DNA from: Candidatus Copromonas faecavium (nom. illeg.)
GTDB lineage: Bacteria > Bacillota > Clostridia > Lachnospirales > Lachnospiraceae
Length of the DNA: 64,000 nucleotides
Direction: 5' to 3'
Assembly: GCA_018712915.1 (NCBI GenBank)
Contig: DVGC01000006.1
Location: 48,913-112,912 of the forward strand
The notes beneath the pieces were generated by a model. The model had not been told where the DNA came from. It searched no databases and worked only from the letters and a program-made list of their open reading frames with translations. Within the stretch, counting starts at the first letter, position 1. Each line of letters opens with the position of its first letter. The position numbers were made by a program, and so were the translations under genes. Positions 8,331-17,456 of this stretch are shown here, one piece after another.

Positions 8331-9251
8331 ATGAAAAAAACAGCTCTTGTAATTATGGCGGCGGGCATCGGAAGCCGTTTCGGCGGCGGAATCAAGCAGC
8401 TTGAGCCGGTTGGCCCGTCCGGTGAAATTATTATGGACTATTCCATCCATGATGCGCTGGAGGCTGGATTCGACAAGATTATTTTCATTATCCGCAAGGA
8501 TCTGGAGAAGGATTTCCGGGAAATCATCGGAAACCGGATTGAAAAGATTGCTCATGTGGAATATGCGTTCCAGGAGATGGATGATCTTCCGGAGGGATTT
8601 TCTGTTCCGGAAGGAAGGAAAAAGCCCTGGGGAACCGGGCAGGCGGTTCTGGCGGCGAGAGATTTGATTCATGAGCCGTTCCTTGTAATTAATGCAGATG
8701 ATTATTATGGAAAAGAAGGCTTCCGGATTATCCATGATTATATGGTAAATGAAATGAAGGAGGACGGAGAGGCGTATGACATGTGCATGGCCGGCTTTAT
8801 CCTGTCCAACACCTTAAGCGAGAACGGAGGAGTTACCCGCGGAGTCTGCACCGTAGGGGAAGGCGGATATCTGACAAAGGTAACGGAAACCTATAATATT
8901 TACCGCGATGCGGACGGCATGCACGCCAGCGACAACGACGGAAATCCGGTAACGGTGGAAGCAGGACAGCACGTATCCATGAACATGTTCGGACTTCCGG
9001 CATCTTTTGTAAAGGAGTTAGAGAAAGGGTTCCCGGAATTTCTTTCCAACGTCCGCGAAGGAGATCTGAAGGCAGAATATCTGCTTCCGTCTATCATTGA
9101 TGGCTGCATCCATGATGGAAAGGCCCGGGTGCGTGTTCTGGAAACCCAGGATAAATGGTTCGGCGTGACTTATAAAGAGGACAAGCCGGCGGTGGTGGCT
9201 TCTATCCGGAAGCTGGTGGACGCAGGCGTATATAAAAGTCCGTTGTTTTAA
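8331..9251 (+). CDS. Sugar-phosphate nucleotidyltransferase family protein
   Basis: A 306-residue NTP transferase. The N-terminal signature MAAGIGSRFGGGIKQLEPVG is the nucleotide-binding loop of glucose-1-phosphate uridylyl/thymidylyltransferase-like enzymes, and NADDYYG matches the metal-binding aspartate motif. It should join a sugar- or alcohol-phosphate to a nucleotide, but the substrate cannot be told; the family in Firmicutes is commonly annotated only as nucleotidyltransferase. The start at 8331 follows CAGGAGGA by 8 nt; an ATG at 8301 precedes that site and is unlikely. It has its own promoter and a downstream hairpin. No surface-polysaccharide genes are adjacent to refine the role. 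Confidence 0.85.
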   Translation: MKKTALVIMAAGIGSRFGGGIKQLEPVGPSGEIIMDYSIHDALEAGFDKIIFIIRKDLEKDFREIIGNRIEKIAHVEYAFQEMDDLPEGFSVPEGRKKPWGTGQAVLAARDLIHEPFLVINADDYYGKEGFRIIHDYMVNEMKEDGEAYDMCMAGFILSNTLSENGGVTRGVCTVGEGGYLTKVTETYNIYRDADGMHASDNDGNPVTVEAGQHVSMNMFGLPASFVKELEKGFPEFLSNVREGDLKAEYLLPSIIDGCIHDGKARVRVLETQDKWFGVTYKEDKPAVVASIRKLVDAGVYKSPLF

Positions 9252-9271
9252 TTGACGGAGGTTCGTGGCAT

Positions 9272-9336
9272 TCCCGCTCCCTGATGCATAAAATAATCCT
9301 GTAGGAACAGGAGGCTGCAAAGGAGCGGGATTTTTT
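9272..9336 (+). terminator. Terminator hairpin overlapping the next gene's ribosome site
   Basis: TCCCGCTCC (9272-9280) pairs perfectly with GGAGCGGGA (9322-9330) and is followed by TTTTTT. A second small hairpin, CCTGT-AGGA-ACAGG, lies in the loop. The right arm contains the AAGGAG that would serve the ATG at 9340. Confidence 0.7.
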
Positions 9337-9339
9337 ATT

Positions 9340-9726
9340 ATGAAGAGAGTGTTCAGGGGATATCCACAGGCGTTATCGGCAGCAAGCATGGATGCTCAGA
9401 GGCTGATGCCCTACATGGTTTACCGGAGAGACAGCAGGATTTCAGAGCCTGTGGATGAAAGAAAGAGGCGTGTGCAGGAGGCGGAGTATCTGAAAGGACT
9501 GTATCCGCTGAAAGCAAGGAAACATCAGTGCCTGGTGGAAGAAGTCTGTGACCGGCTGGATTATGCCGGAAGTCCCATGTATGATGAGTTTCCGGACCGG
9601 GAGTTTCTTTACCGGACGCGGGACCAGATTGTGAGGAATGCTCTGGAGCGGGGCCTGGAACGGGAACCGGAATTGACTCAGGTTCTGCTGATTAATGAAA
9701 TGAATCGAAGGAGGCTTCTCCCTTAA
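9340..9726 (+). CDS. Conserved hypothetical protein (128 aa)
   Basis: I do not recognise a named family. The protein is soluble, charged and largely helical, with a block PLKARKHQCLVEEVCDRLDY followed by GSPMYDEFPDREFLYRTRDQ. These dense motifs suggest conservation rather than chance coding. There is no signal peptide, membrane segment or known catalytic motif. The start at 9340 lies straight after the T-tract of the preceding terminator hairpin, and its only plausible ribosome site (AAGGAG, 9320-9325) is inside that hairpin with a long 14-nt spacing. The next gene follows 52 nt downstream and may be cotranscribed. Confidence 0.65.
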   Translation: MKRVFRGYPQALSAASMDAQRLMPYMVYRRDSRISEPVDERKRRVQEAEYLKGLYPLKARKHQCLVEEVCDRLDYAGSPMYDEFPDREFLYRTRDQIVRNALERGLEREPELTQVLLINEMNRRRLLP

Positions 9727-9778
9727 GGGATGGGGGAGCCGCCTTCTGGATATACTTTACATACGAGGAAAGAATTGA

Positions 9779-12244
9779 ATGAAGACATGGAAAAAGGCTG
9801 CGGTGCTGCTGCTGGTTTTTTTTGCGGCAGCCGTTATTTATTTTCTGCGTCCTGCAGGGACCAGTGAGTCCCATGAGGAAACGGTTTATACAGTGATGGA
9901 GGAGGCGGCTCTGCCTGTGGTGTATCCGCAGATGATGGGGCGGGAAATGGCGCCTTTATTCGGGCAGATGGAAGAACGGGCTGTCACGGCCAGCCGTGAC
10001 AGTCTTATTGTGCTGCCGGAAGACAGAAAAATGACTGTGCGTATTGATGGTGGAGAGCAGATAGAGGCGATCCGCTATGAAATTCGCAGCCTTGACATGG
10101 CAGAGCTGGTGGAACGGACGGAAGTTTCCGGCTGGGAAGAAACGGAAAGCGGGCTGACGGCGGTGCTGCCGATTCAGAATCTTTTGGAACATGGCATAGA
10201 ATATATGCTGGGAATCCAGATCGAGCTTTCTGATGGGACGGCTCCCTGGTACTATACGAGAGTGGTGGAAACCGATGGGGAGCATGCCAGCCAGATGTGC
10301 GCGCTGGCGGAGGAATTTTCTCTGAAAACTCTGGATTATGAGGCGGCTCAGGATTTGACCATGTACATGGAAACGGCAGAAAGTGCGGATAACAGCAGCT
10401 TCGGGGTTGTGACTTTAAAAAACAGCTTTACGCAGCTTACCTGGGGAAATCTGGCGGTGGAGCGGGCCGGAACGGCGTATATGAAGTTAAAGGAGCTGTC
10501 CGGTGACTTGGCCAACATTGAGCTGAAGTATTATGTGACCCGCATGGAGGAGGAAAGTCCGGAGCTTTATGCGGTGACGGAGAACTTCACCATGCGCTGG
10601 TCGGCACAGCGAATCTACATGATGGATTATGAGCGGACCATGGATCAGGTTTTTACGGGAGATGAAAGCCTTTTTTCCGGTAAAAGAGCGATTCTTGGCA
10701 TTGAAAGCGGGAGAGAACTGCAGAGTGCGCGAAGTGCCGGTGGACGATATATGGCTTTTGTGGTAAACCGGGAGCTTTGGGTTTATGACCAGGAGGAGCA
10801 CAGAAGCATTCGGGTATTCGGCTTCGGCAGTGAAGGGACGGAACATGTCAGGGAAAATCTGGACTGGCATGGAGTGGAAATTTTATCTCTGTCTGAGGCC
10901 GGAGAGCTGGATTTCCTTGTGTATGGAAGGATGAACCGGGGAAGTCATGAAGGCTATACGGGAATTTCCTATTACAGATGCAGCCTGGAGGACGATGTGC
11001 TGGAAGAAGTGTTCTTCCTTCCGGTGTCCAAACCCTGGGAGGAGCTGAAAGCGGATGTGGAAACGCTGGCTCATAAAGGCAGCAATGGGATCTTCTATCT
11101 GTATCTGGATCAGGCCGTTTATGGGATTGATTTAAAGAGTCTGGAAGCGGTGACGGTTGCGTCCGGGCTGACGGCAGATCGATTTGCGGTCAGTGAGGAT
11201 GAAACCAGGATTGCATGGCAGGAAAATACAGGGGTGTATGATTCACCGTTTCTTTCTGTGATGGATCTGGATTCCGGAGCGACTTCCCAGTTGGGAGGGC
11301 AGGATGGTCAGGTGAGCAGGATCCTTGGGTTTGTCGGAGAGGACTGTATTTACGGAACGGGAAATCAGGGAGACTATGTGATGTCCAATGGACGGATCAT
11401 GGGGCTTTATCTGACCAGCATTGATATCGTTGACCGGAATATGGAAACGGTGATGCATTATGGTGAAGAAGGATATTATATCCGGGATGTAAGGGTGGAT
11501 GGAAGCCGGATTCATATCCGCCGTGTTCAGAGTCAGGATGGGGGATTCTTTGGAGCATATTCGGAGGATACGCTGGTATGCAACTCGGAAACTTTGCCTG
11601 GCACCATGGACCAGATTGGCTGGTATGCTTCGAGCCAGAAAGGACGGGTTTACTTTGTGGAGCTTCCCTCGGATGTGCCTGCGGGACAAGTCATAGAGAC
11701 AACGGCACCGGGGTATTCCGAATCGGGACGGAGTGTGGTGCTGGAAACCGCCCAGCCGGCTCAGACAACGGAATTTTATGCATATGGAAGAGGACGGCTG
11801 CTGGGCCGCTATCTGCAGTTTTCCGAGGCCGCTGCCGCTGCTTATGACAGCATGGGCTTTGTGACTGCCGGAAGAAATCAGGTGATCTGGGTGCGGGCCG
11901 GAAAGTCCAATTCCCATTATATCCGGGACATGGAGACTGCAGTCAGGACCATGGAGCGGAACAGGGAGACGGTGACGGGAACCGGCTGGCTGGAGGACGG
12001 CAGCCTGATTCTGGATGCATCGGGAACCGATATCAGTCAGATCCTTTATTTTGTCGGAAAAGGGATTCCGGTTCTTGCCTATACGGGAGAAGGGGAGTAT
12101 GAATATCTGGTTGGATACGATCAGGTATATGTACGGGTCTACAATCCGGCGGCAGGAACAACAGAAACCATAACGCAGGAGGCTGCGGGAGCGGTTTACA
12201 TGCAGTCGGGGAATGATTTCCTCTGCTGCATTCCGGCCGAGTAG
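9779..12244 (+). CDS. Membrane-anchored extracytoplasmic protein, function unknown (821 aa)
   Basis: Residues 5-23 (KKAAVLLLVFFAAAVIYFL) form an uncleaved signal anchor after a short positive N-terminus, with no lipobox, so about 795 residues should lie outside the membrane. The rest has no helix-rich or enzymatic motif; repeated beta-type segments (GRYMAFVVNRELWVYDQEEH, LSVMDLDSGATSQLG, GIDLKSLEAVTVASG) suggest beta-propeller blades in the middle third. I cannot name the family. RBS GAGGAA lies 8 nt upstream of the ATG. It follows the small gene at 9340 and is followed by the second hairpin-repeat array. Binding of a surface polymer or protein is a guess from architecture only. Confidence 0.7.
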   Translation: MKTWKKAAVLLLVFFAAAVIYFLRPAGTSESHEETVYTVMEEAALPVVYPQMMGREMAPLFGQMEERAVTASRDSLIVLPEDRKMTVRIDGGEQIEAIRYEIRSLDMAELVERTEVSGWEETESGLTAVLPIQNLLEHGIEYMLGIQIELSDGTAPWYYTRVVETDGEHASQMCALAEEFSLKTLDYEAAQDLTMYMETAESADNSSFGVVTLKNSFTQLTWGNLAVERAGTAYMKLKELSGDLANIELKYYVTRMEEESPELYAVTENFTMRWSAQRIYMMDYERTMDQVFTGDESLFSGKRAILGIESGRELQSARSAGGRYMAFVVNRELWVYDQEEHRSIRVFGFGSEGTEHVRENLDWHGVEILSLSEAGELDFLVYGRMNRGSHEGYTGISYYRCSLEDDVLEEVFFLPVSKPWEELKADVETLAHKGSNGIFYLYLDQAVYGIDLKSLEAVTVASGLTADRFAVSEDETRIAWQENTGVYDSPFLSVMDLDSGATSQLGGQDGQVSRILGFVGEDCIYGTGNQGDYVMSNGRIMGLYLTSIDIVDRNMETVMHYGEEGYYIRDVRVDGSRIHIRRVQSQDGGFFGAYSEDTLVCNSETLPGTMDQIGWYASSQKGRVYFVELPSDVPAGQVIETTAPGYSESGRSVVLETAQPAQTTEFYAYGRGRLLGRYLQFSEAAAAAYDSMGFVTAGRNQVIWVRAGKSNSHYIRDMETAVRTMERNRETVTGTGWLEDGSLILDASGTDISQILYFVGKGIPVLAYTGEGEYEYLVGYDQVYVRVYNPAAGTTETITQEAAGAVYMQSGNDFLCCIPAE

Positions 12245-12318
12245 GGCCCGGCATTTTCCTGAATGCGGGCCTGGCAAGCCTGTCCACTCCCCTGAAAAAC
12301 TTTACAAATCTGGAAATT

Positions 12319-12575
12319 ATGGTATAATGACCACAGAATGTGGTCATTATACCTGCGCATATCGATTTGTGCGTTTACCGCACAAATTCGAGCGCATCAA
12401 ACATACCGTGGCCGAAGGCCATGGTATAATGACCACAAAGTGGTCATTATACCTGCGCATACTGGTTTCTGCGCTTACCGCAGAAATCCAGGCGCAAAAA
12501 ACATATAATGGCCGGAGGCCATGATACCTGCGCATATCAATTTATGCGTTGTGGCCGGAGACCTTGATACCGGGA
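12319..12575. repeat. Tandem array of ~102-bp palindromic units (copy B)
   Basis: Second copy of the array after uvrA. Unit 1 has GGTATAATGACCACA (12321-12335) facing its exact complement (12339-12353), then ATTTGTGCG/CGCACAAAT round TTTAC (12365-12387). Unit 2 starts 102 bp later with a 14-bp perfect version (12423-12436 with 12440-12453) and TTTCTGCG/CGCAGAAA. Successive TGGCC markers are at 12409 and 12509. About 110 bp of unit 1 differs from copy A at only one or two positions. A shortened third unit runs to about 12575. The remaining gap to murA (12576-12816) holds nothing I recognise. Confidence 0.87.
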
Positions 12576-12816
12576 GCAGGCAATCTGGTCCCTGTATTTA
12601 ACACGGGAATCCGGGCATATGGATGTATTGCGGCCAAAATCTTCTTTGCGAAACGTGTGAGTTTTTCAGGGGAAGTTTACGTATCCCCGGCAGGGGAGCG
12701 ATGCGCTGCGGCACAGGGCTGCAGCATGATAATAGAGCAAAGTGATTCAAAAAGGGAAAAAGGGTTTTGTCCCGGGAAGGACTGGAACGGGACAGTATAG
12801 GATATAGAGGTGCAGA

Positions 12817-14109
12817 ATGGAACAATATATTATGAAGGGCGGCATTCCGCTGGTCGGTGAGGTGACCATTGGCGGAGCAAAAAATGCGGCTCTGGGGATT
12901 CTGGCGGCGTCAATTATGACGGATGAGGATGTTATCATTGAAAATCTGCCGGATGTGAGTGATATCAATGCGCTGCTGGAGGCCATTGTTTATCTGGGAG
13001 CGCGGGTGGAGAGACTCGATCGTCATACGGTAAAGATCAATGCCAGCGCGATTCACGGCGTTGCTGTGGAAGATGAGCATATGAGAAAAATCCGCGCATC
13101 TTATTATTTTATCGGTGCGCTTCTTGGTAAATATAAAAGTGCAGAGGTGCCGCTGCCCGGAGGCTGTGCCATCGGAAGCCGGCCCATCGACCAGCATCTG
13201 AAGGGATTTCGCGCCCTTGGTTCGGATGTGTCCATCGTTCGCGGAGCGGTGATTGCCCATGCCATCGACCTGGTAGCCAGCCACATTTATCTGGATGTGG
13301 TTTCTGTTGGTGCAACCATCAATATTATGATGGCGGCAACCATGGCGGAGGGGGAGACGATCCTGGAAAACGTGGCCAAGGAGCCCCACGTGGTAGACGT
13401 GGCCAACTTTTTGAACAGCATGGGAGCCAATATCAAAGGAGCAGGCACGGATGTGATCCGTATTAAAGGCGTCAGAAAGCTTCATGGCACCACCTATTCG
13501 ATTATTCCGGACCAGATCGAGGCCGGAACCTTTATGTGTGCTGCTGCCATTACCCGGGGAGACATTACGGTGAAAAACGTAATTCCCAAGCATCTGGAAG
13601 CCATTTCCGCAAAGTTAATGGAAATGGGCTGCGAAGTGGTGGAGTTTGACGAGGAAATTCGTGTGGTGGGCAAACCCAGACAGCGCCATATGAACTTTAA
13701 AACTCTCCCGTATCCGGGATTTCCGACAGATCTGCAGCCGCAGATGACCGTGGCTCTTGCTCTTGCGGAAGGAACCAGCGTAGTAACGGAAAGTATTTTT
13801 GAGAATCGGTTCAAATATGTGGATGAACTGTCCAGAATGGGCGCCAATATCAAGGTGGAAGGCTGTGTGGCGATTGTGGACGGTGTCAATCTTCTGACAG
13901 GAGCTCAGGTGGTGGCTCCGGATCTGCGCGCAGGGGCGGCCCTGGTACTGGCCGGACTGGCAGCAGAAGGGTATACCACCGTGGATGAAATCGGTTATAT
14001 TGAGCGGGGCTATGAAAATTTTGAAGAGAAGCTTCGTGCGCTTGGTGCCTGCATTGAGCGGGTAGATTCAGAGAAAGAGGCTCAGAAATTCCGCCTCCGG
14101 GTGGGGTAG
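12817..14109 (+). CDS. murA: UDP-N-acetylglucosamine 1-carboxyvinyltransferase
   Basis: Catalyses the first committed step of peptidoglycan synthesis, moving enolpyruvate from PEP to UDP-GlcNAc in the cytosol. The 430-residue length and the two inverse alpha/beta barrel repeats fit the EPSP synthase-like family. The catalytic loop reads [13 protein letters not shown], with Cys117 as the active-site cysteine, which predicts normal fosfomycin susceptibility of the enzyme. The N-terminal GGAKNAAL carries the conserved lysine-asparagine pair. GAGGTG lies about 5 nt before the start. Firmicutes often have two MurA paralogues, so murA1 versus murA2 cannot be decided here. Confidence 0.96.
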   Translation: MEQYIMKGGIPLVGEVTIGGAKNAALGILAASIMTDEDVIIENLPDVSDINALLEAIVYLGARVERLDRHTVKINASAIHGVAVEDEHMRKIRASYYFIGALLGKYKSAEVPLPGGCAIGSRPIDQHLKGFRALGSDVSIVRGAVIAHAIDLVASHIYLDVVSVGATINIMMAATMAEGETILENVAKEPHVVDVANFLNSMGANIKGAGTDVIRIKGVRKLHGTTYSIIPDQIEAGTFMCAAAITRGDITVKNVIPKHLEAISAKLMEMGCEVVEFDEEIRVVGKPRQRHMNFKTLPYPGFPTDLQPQMTVALALAEGTSVVTESIFENRFKYVDELSRMGANIKVEGCVAIVDGVNLLTGAQVVAPDLRAGAALVLAGLAAEGYTTVDEIGYIERGYENFEEKLRALGACIERVDSEKEAQKFRLRVG

Positions 14110-14132
14110 GGTGGAAATCTTTGATTTCTATC

Positions 14133-14161
14133 TTGACATTTCTATTAAAATCCGCTAAGAT
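14133..14161 (+). promoter_or_regulatory. Promoter of the SAM riboswitch-metK unit
   Basis: TTGACA (14133-14138), 17-nt spacer, TAAGAT (14156-14161). Transcription would begin near 14168, about 45 nt before the aptamer. Confidence 0.75.
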
Positions 14162-14211
14162 ACTGCCTGTAACAATGAGCAACAATTAAAAAAGAAAAGT
14201 TCGCAACATCC

Positions 14212-14324
14212 CTTATTCAGAGTGATGGAGGTACATAGGACCTGTGAAGTCACGGCAACCCCTGTTAATCGCCAAGGCGAGAGGGCAGGAAGGTGCCAAC
14301 CTGAGCGAGAAATCGAGCAATAAG
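14212..14324 (+). promoter_or_regulatory. SAM-I (S-box) riboswitch
   Basis: P1 is CTTATT (14212-14217) with AATAAG (14319-14324). Core elements follow in order: CAGAGTGATGGAGG, GACCTGTGAAGTCACGGCAA with CCC, and GGAAGGTGCCAACCTGAGCG. These are the conserved SAM-I junction sequences. High SAM stabilises P1 and lets the downstream terminator form, lowering metK expression, so the circuit is feedback control of SAM synthetase. GGATTTGAC (14326-14334) can pair with GTCAAGTCC (14350-14358), overlapping the terminator left arm, a reasonable antiterminator. Confidence 0.95.
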
Positions 14325-14351
14325 AGGATTTGACTGGAGACGTGTGCTGTC

Positions 14352-14376
14352 AAGTCCGCTTAGAGCGGGCTTTTTC
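14352..14376 (+). terminator. Riboswitch-controlled terminator
   Basis: AAGTCCGCT (14352-14360) pairs with AGCGGGCTT (14364-14372), then T-rich sequence. It lies about 28 nt after the aptamer and 98 nt before metK. Confidence 0.85.
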
Positions 14377-14473
14377 TTTTGTCCGGCTTTCGGCCGGGAG
14401 AGTTTGGAACGCATGAAATTCATGCAGAAGGCATGAGGGAGGAGCTCCCTCGAGCCTGTGAAAGGAGAACGAT

Positions 14474-15667
14474 ATGGAGAAACGGTTATTTACATCCGAG
14501 TCCGTCACGGAAGGACATCCGGATAAAATGTGTGATGCGATTTCTGACGCGATTCTGGATGCTCTGATGGAGCAGGATCCCATGAGCCGTGTGGCCTGCG
14601 AAACCTGTGCCACCACAGGACTTGTCATGGTTATGGGTGAAATTACCACCAGCGCTTATGTGGACATCCAGAAGATTGTGCGGGAAACCGTGCGGGAAAT
14701 TGGCTATGACCGCGCGAAGTATGGCTTTGACTGTGATACCTGCGGTGTAATTGTGGCCATTGATGAGCAGTCCACGGATATTGCCATGGGCGTTAATAAG
14801 GCTCTGGAAGCGAGAGAAAACTCCATGACAGAGGATGAGCTGGATGCCATCGGCGCCGGAGATCAGGGAATGATGTTCGGTTTTGCTACCAATGAAACAC
14901 CGGAATATATGCCCTATCCCATCGCACTGGCTCATAAGCTGACAAGAAAGCTGACAGAAGTGAGAAAGAACGGCACACTTCGTTACTTAAGACCGGATGG
15001 AAAATCTCAGGTGACAGTAGAATATGATGAAAACGGCAAGCCCTGCCGTCTGGATGCAGTGGTTCTTTCCACTCAGCATGATGAGTCCGTAAGCCAGGAG
15101 CAGATTCATGCGGACATCAAGAAATATGTGTTTGATGAGGTTCTTCCTGCGAATATGGTGGATGAGAACACCAAGTTCTTTATCAATCCCACCGGCCGCT
15201 TCGTAATCGGAGGCCCCCATGGAGACAGCGGACTGACTGGACGGAAAATCATTGTAGACTCCTATGGCGGATATGCCCGTCATGGCGGCGGAGCATTTTC
15301 CGGTAAGGACTGCACCAAGGTAGACCGCTCCGCGGCTTATGCGGCCCGGTATGCTGCGAAGAATTTGGTGGCTGCCGGACTGGCGGATAAATGTGAGCTG
15401 CAGCTTTCTTACGCCATCGGAGTGGCCCATCCCACTTCTGTTATGGTGGACACCTTTGGAACCGGAAAGCTTTCTGATGAAAAACTGGTGGAAATTGTGA
15501 GAAAGCATTTCGATTTGAGACCGGCCGGCATCATTAAGATGCTGGATCTGCGCCGTCCCATCTACAAGCAGACGGCAGCCTACGGCCACTTTGGAAGAAC
15601 GGATGTGGACCTTCCCTGGGAGCGGTTGGATAAGGTGGAAGAGCTGAAGCAGTATCTGGAGAAGTAA
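14474..15667 (+). CDS. metK: S-adenosylmethionine synthetase
   Basis: Makes SAM from methionine and ATP in the cytosol, forming a tetramer. The protein opens with the family signature [16 protein letters not shown] (active-site histidine and metal aspartate), has [12 protein letters not shown] in the middle, and the phosphate-binding stretch [19 protein letters not shown]. The length of 397 residues is standard. AAAGGAG lies 8 nt upstream of the ATG. Expression is governed by the SAM-I riboswitch directly before it. It is monocistronic, ended by a long hairpin at 15752-15800. Confidence 0.98.
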   Translation: MEKRLFTSESVTEGHPDKMCDAISDAILDALMEQDPMSRVACETCATTGLVMVMGEITTSAYVDIQKIVRETVREIGYDRAKYGFDCDTCGVIVAIDEQSTDIAMGVNKALEARENSMTEDELDAIGAGDQGMMFGFATNETPEYMPYPIALAHKLTRKLTEVRKNGTLRYLRPDGKSQVTVEYDENGKPCRLDAVVLSTQHDESVSQEQIHADIKKYVFDEVLPANMVDENTKFFINPTGRFVIGGPHGDSGLTGRKIIVDSYGGYARHGGGAFSGKDCTKVDRSAAYAARYAAKNLVAAGLADKCELQLSYAIGVAHPTSVMVDTFGTGKLSDEKLVEIVRKHFDLRPAGIIKMLDLRRPIYKQTAAYGHFGRTDVDLPWERLDKVEELKQYLEK

Positions 15668-15751
15668 GCGAACGGACTGGAAACTCAGAAGACAGCAGAA
15701 GGACAGTACAACACGATAAAAGCGGTACAAAATATACAGGACAGAAAAACG

Positions 15752-15800
15752 AAAAGAGGATCGGTATCTGCATGAAATGCAGGGCCGGTCTTCTTTGTTT
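15752..15800 (+). terminator. Hairpin terminator downstream of metK
   Basis: An extended imperfect hairpin: AAGAGGATCGG... pairs with CCGGTCTTCTT round ATCTGCAT-GAA-ATGCAG, followed by TTGTTT. It lies about 85 nt past the stop. Between it and the next gene is a direct repeat, GGCAAACCGCCGGTTCTGCA at about 15858 and 15897. Confidence 0.6.
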
Positions 15801-15974
15801 ATGAGGAAAGTTCTATGCACTGTTCATACGGAAGTGAAACTGCTGGCACCGAAGGCAAACCGCCGGTTCTGCAAGAGAGGTCATTGGTATAGGAGGCAAA
15901 CCGCCGGTTCTGCAGGCGGAACCACTGGACTCGAAGGCAGAAAGAGGGGGAAGCTTATCAGGACTGAGAAAATT

Positions 15975-17273
15975 TCAACGGATTTCATTGCAGCTTAGCT
16001 GATTTAAGAGCGGAAGCAGATGCTCTCCCCAGCTGTAATCTGTCAGGTAATCGCCGGAAAAATGAGAATTGCAGAGTTGGTTTCCATTGAGGTATTCGTA
16101 CAGATCACAAAGGAAGATTTCTTTATTCACATAGGCTCCGGCTCTCTGGAAGACGACCATGTCTTCCAGATGATTCTGCTTTAAAATTGTCCTCAGGGCG
16201 ATCACCACACTTCGATACCTTCTCTTAATTCGATCATCGTAAGGTTCATTTTCCCATAAACAATCGATGGCCTGCTCCATAGTGACAATGCCGCCCTGGC
16301 GATCTATCAGGAGGGCAAGAAATTCTTTGGCCTTTTTATTGCTGAAATAAATCGGCTGTCCATTGATATACACATCAAACCGTCCGAATGTCTGGACAAA
16401 GATTTCCTTTGGCCGTTTTGGAAGATTATCAAAAAAGGAAGTAATAAATGTTTTAAGAATTTTCTGTGTATCGTTCAGCCCCTTGCCGCCGCTCCATTTC
16501 AGGACAAGGTACCGGTAAAAAGCCGGCTCTGTCACTGGGATCATGGCACAGGTGTTGCCAAATAGTGTTTGGTTGGTAACGGATGGAACAAGGCAGACTC
16601 CATAGTTGGCGGACAGAAGCTGGGAAAAGACCATAATACTGTCAGTTTCCGTTATGATTTTTGGCGCGAAACCAGCCTGACGGCAGTTTTTCTCTACGAT
16701 TTTTCTCAGCGGATTGGTGCGGCTGTGCATGATGAAGGATTCACCTGCCAGTTCATGCAGGCACACGTTTTTTCGTCCGAAAAGCGGATTGGCTTTGTTG
16801 ACAACAAGGCAGAAGGGTTCCTTCAGAAGGAGAGCGGATGAGTCTCCGGAAACAGGGGATGCTTCGGAACATATGGAAAAATCGCAGGGCGTATCTGGAA
16901 CTTGAAGCGATATCTGCAGTTCGATGGAGCGGTAGGTTTCCCGAAAGGCAGCCATCAATGGCATCAGGAGATTGCTGCATGCCAAAAGCGAAATGCTGAC
17001 TCTGGCGGGCTTCAGCTCGGGAGGCTGTACAGCAGAACAGAAATTTTCCATGGCTTGTAAAATCGAATTGGAGCATTCGTAAAAATGTTCTCCAACAGAT
17101 GTCAGGATGATTTGCTCTCCATTTTGAACAAAAAGCGGATAACCGATTTCAGCCTGGAGAAGTGACAGCTGCTCCTGAATCTGTTTTACTGAGAGGTTTA
17201 ATTCTCTTGAAACGGTATTCAGATTCTTCTGGGAAGCTACTTGCGAATATATTGATAATGTATGAATATCCAT
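15975..17273 (-). CDS. LysR-type regulator fused to a C-terminal winged-helix domain
   Basis: A 432-residue transcription factor with two DNA-binding modules. Residues 1-60 are a LysR HTH (NLNTVSRELNLSVKQIQEQL), and 90-285 look like a shortened LysR effector-binding domain. Residues about 291-395 add an OmpR/SARP-type winged helix: TFGRFDVYINGQPIYFSNKK, AKEFLALLIDRQGGIVTMEQ, AIDCLWEN, and RYRSVVIALRTILK. Ordinary LysR proteins stop near residue 300. The gene is divergent from abgA with a 183-bp gap containing a perfect dyad at 17412-17430, so it probably controls the abgA-abgT-aldolase operon and senses a metabolite of that pathway. The domain calls are firm; regulon and ligand are inference. 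Confidence 0.85.
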   Translation of the reverse strand: MDIHTLSIYSQVASQKNLNTVSRELNLSVKQIQEQLSLLQAEIGYPLFVQNGEQIILTSVGEHFYECSNSILQAMENFCSAVQPPELKPARVSISLLACSNLLMPLMAAFRETYRSIELQISLQVPDTPCDFSICSEASPVSGDSSALLLKEPFCLVVNKANPLFGRKNVCLHELAGESFIMHSRTNPLRKIVEKNCRQAGFAPKIITETDSIMVFSQLLSANYGVCLVPSVTNQTLFGNTCAMIPVTEPAFYRYLVLKWSGGKGLNDTQKILKTFITSFFDNLPKRPKEIFVQTFGRFDVYINGQPIYFSNKKAKEFLALLIDRQGGIVTMEQAIDCLWENEPYDDRIKRRYRSVVIALRTILKQNHLEDMVVFQRAGAYVNKEIFLCDLYEYLNGNQLCNSHFSGDYLTDYSWGEHLLPLLNQLSCNEIR

Positions 17274-17411
17274 CGTACGACCTCCTGAATAAACTCGAGA
17301 ATAAAGATATTATAATGTAAAAATAATAAATTTTCAACAAAGTTATTCAATATGCATAAAATTGGCAGATAATTAGCGCAAAGACAGCGGATGATTGGCG
17401 GTTCCTTTGTT

Positions 17412-17430
17412 ATAGTGTTTGCAACACTAT
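17412..17430. promoter_or_regulatory. Perfect dyad upstream of abgA, possible operator
   Basis: ATAGTGTT (17412-17419) and AACACTAT (17423-17430) are exact inverted repeats round TGC, ending 10 nt before the abgA ribosome site AAGGAGGA. It lies in the divergent gap shared with the LysR fusion regulator. Confidence 0.5.
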
Positions 17431-17456
17431 TTTATGCGAAGGAGGAGAGAGTATTT

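Noticed and set aside
12213..12524. Open frame over palindromic repeat copy B, similar to one over copy A
   Set aside because: Similarity is due to the shared 102-bp DNA unit, whose length is a multiple of three; palindromic structure, not coding, explains it.
15858..15925. Direct repeat GGCAAACCGCCGGTTCTGCA after metK as a transposon end
   Set aside because: Only two short copies in direct orientation, with no transposase or target duplication.
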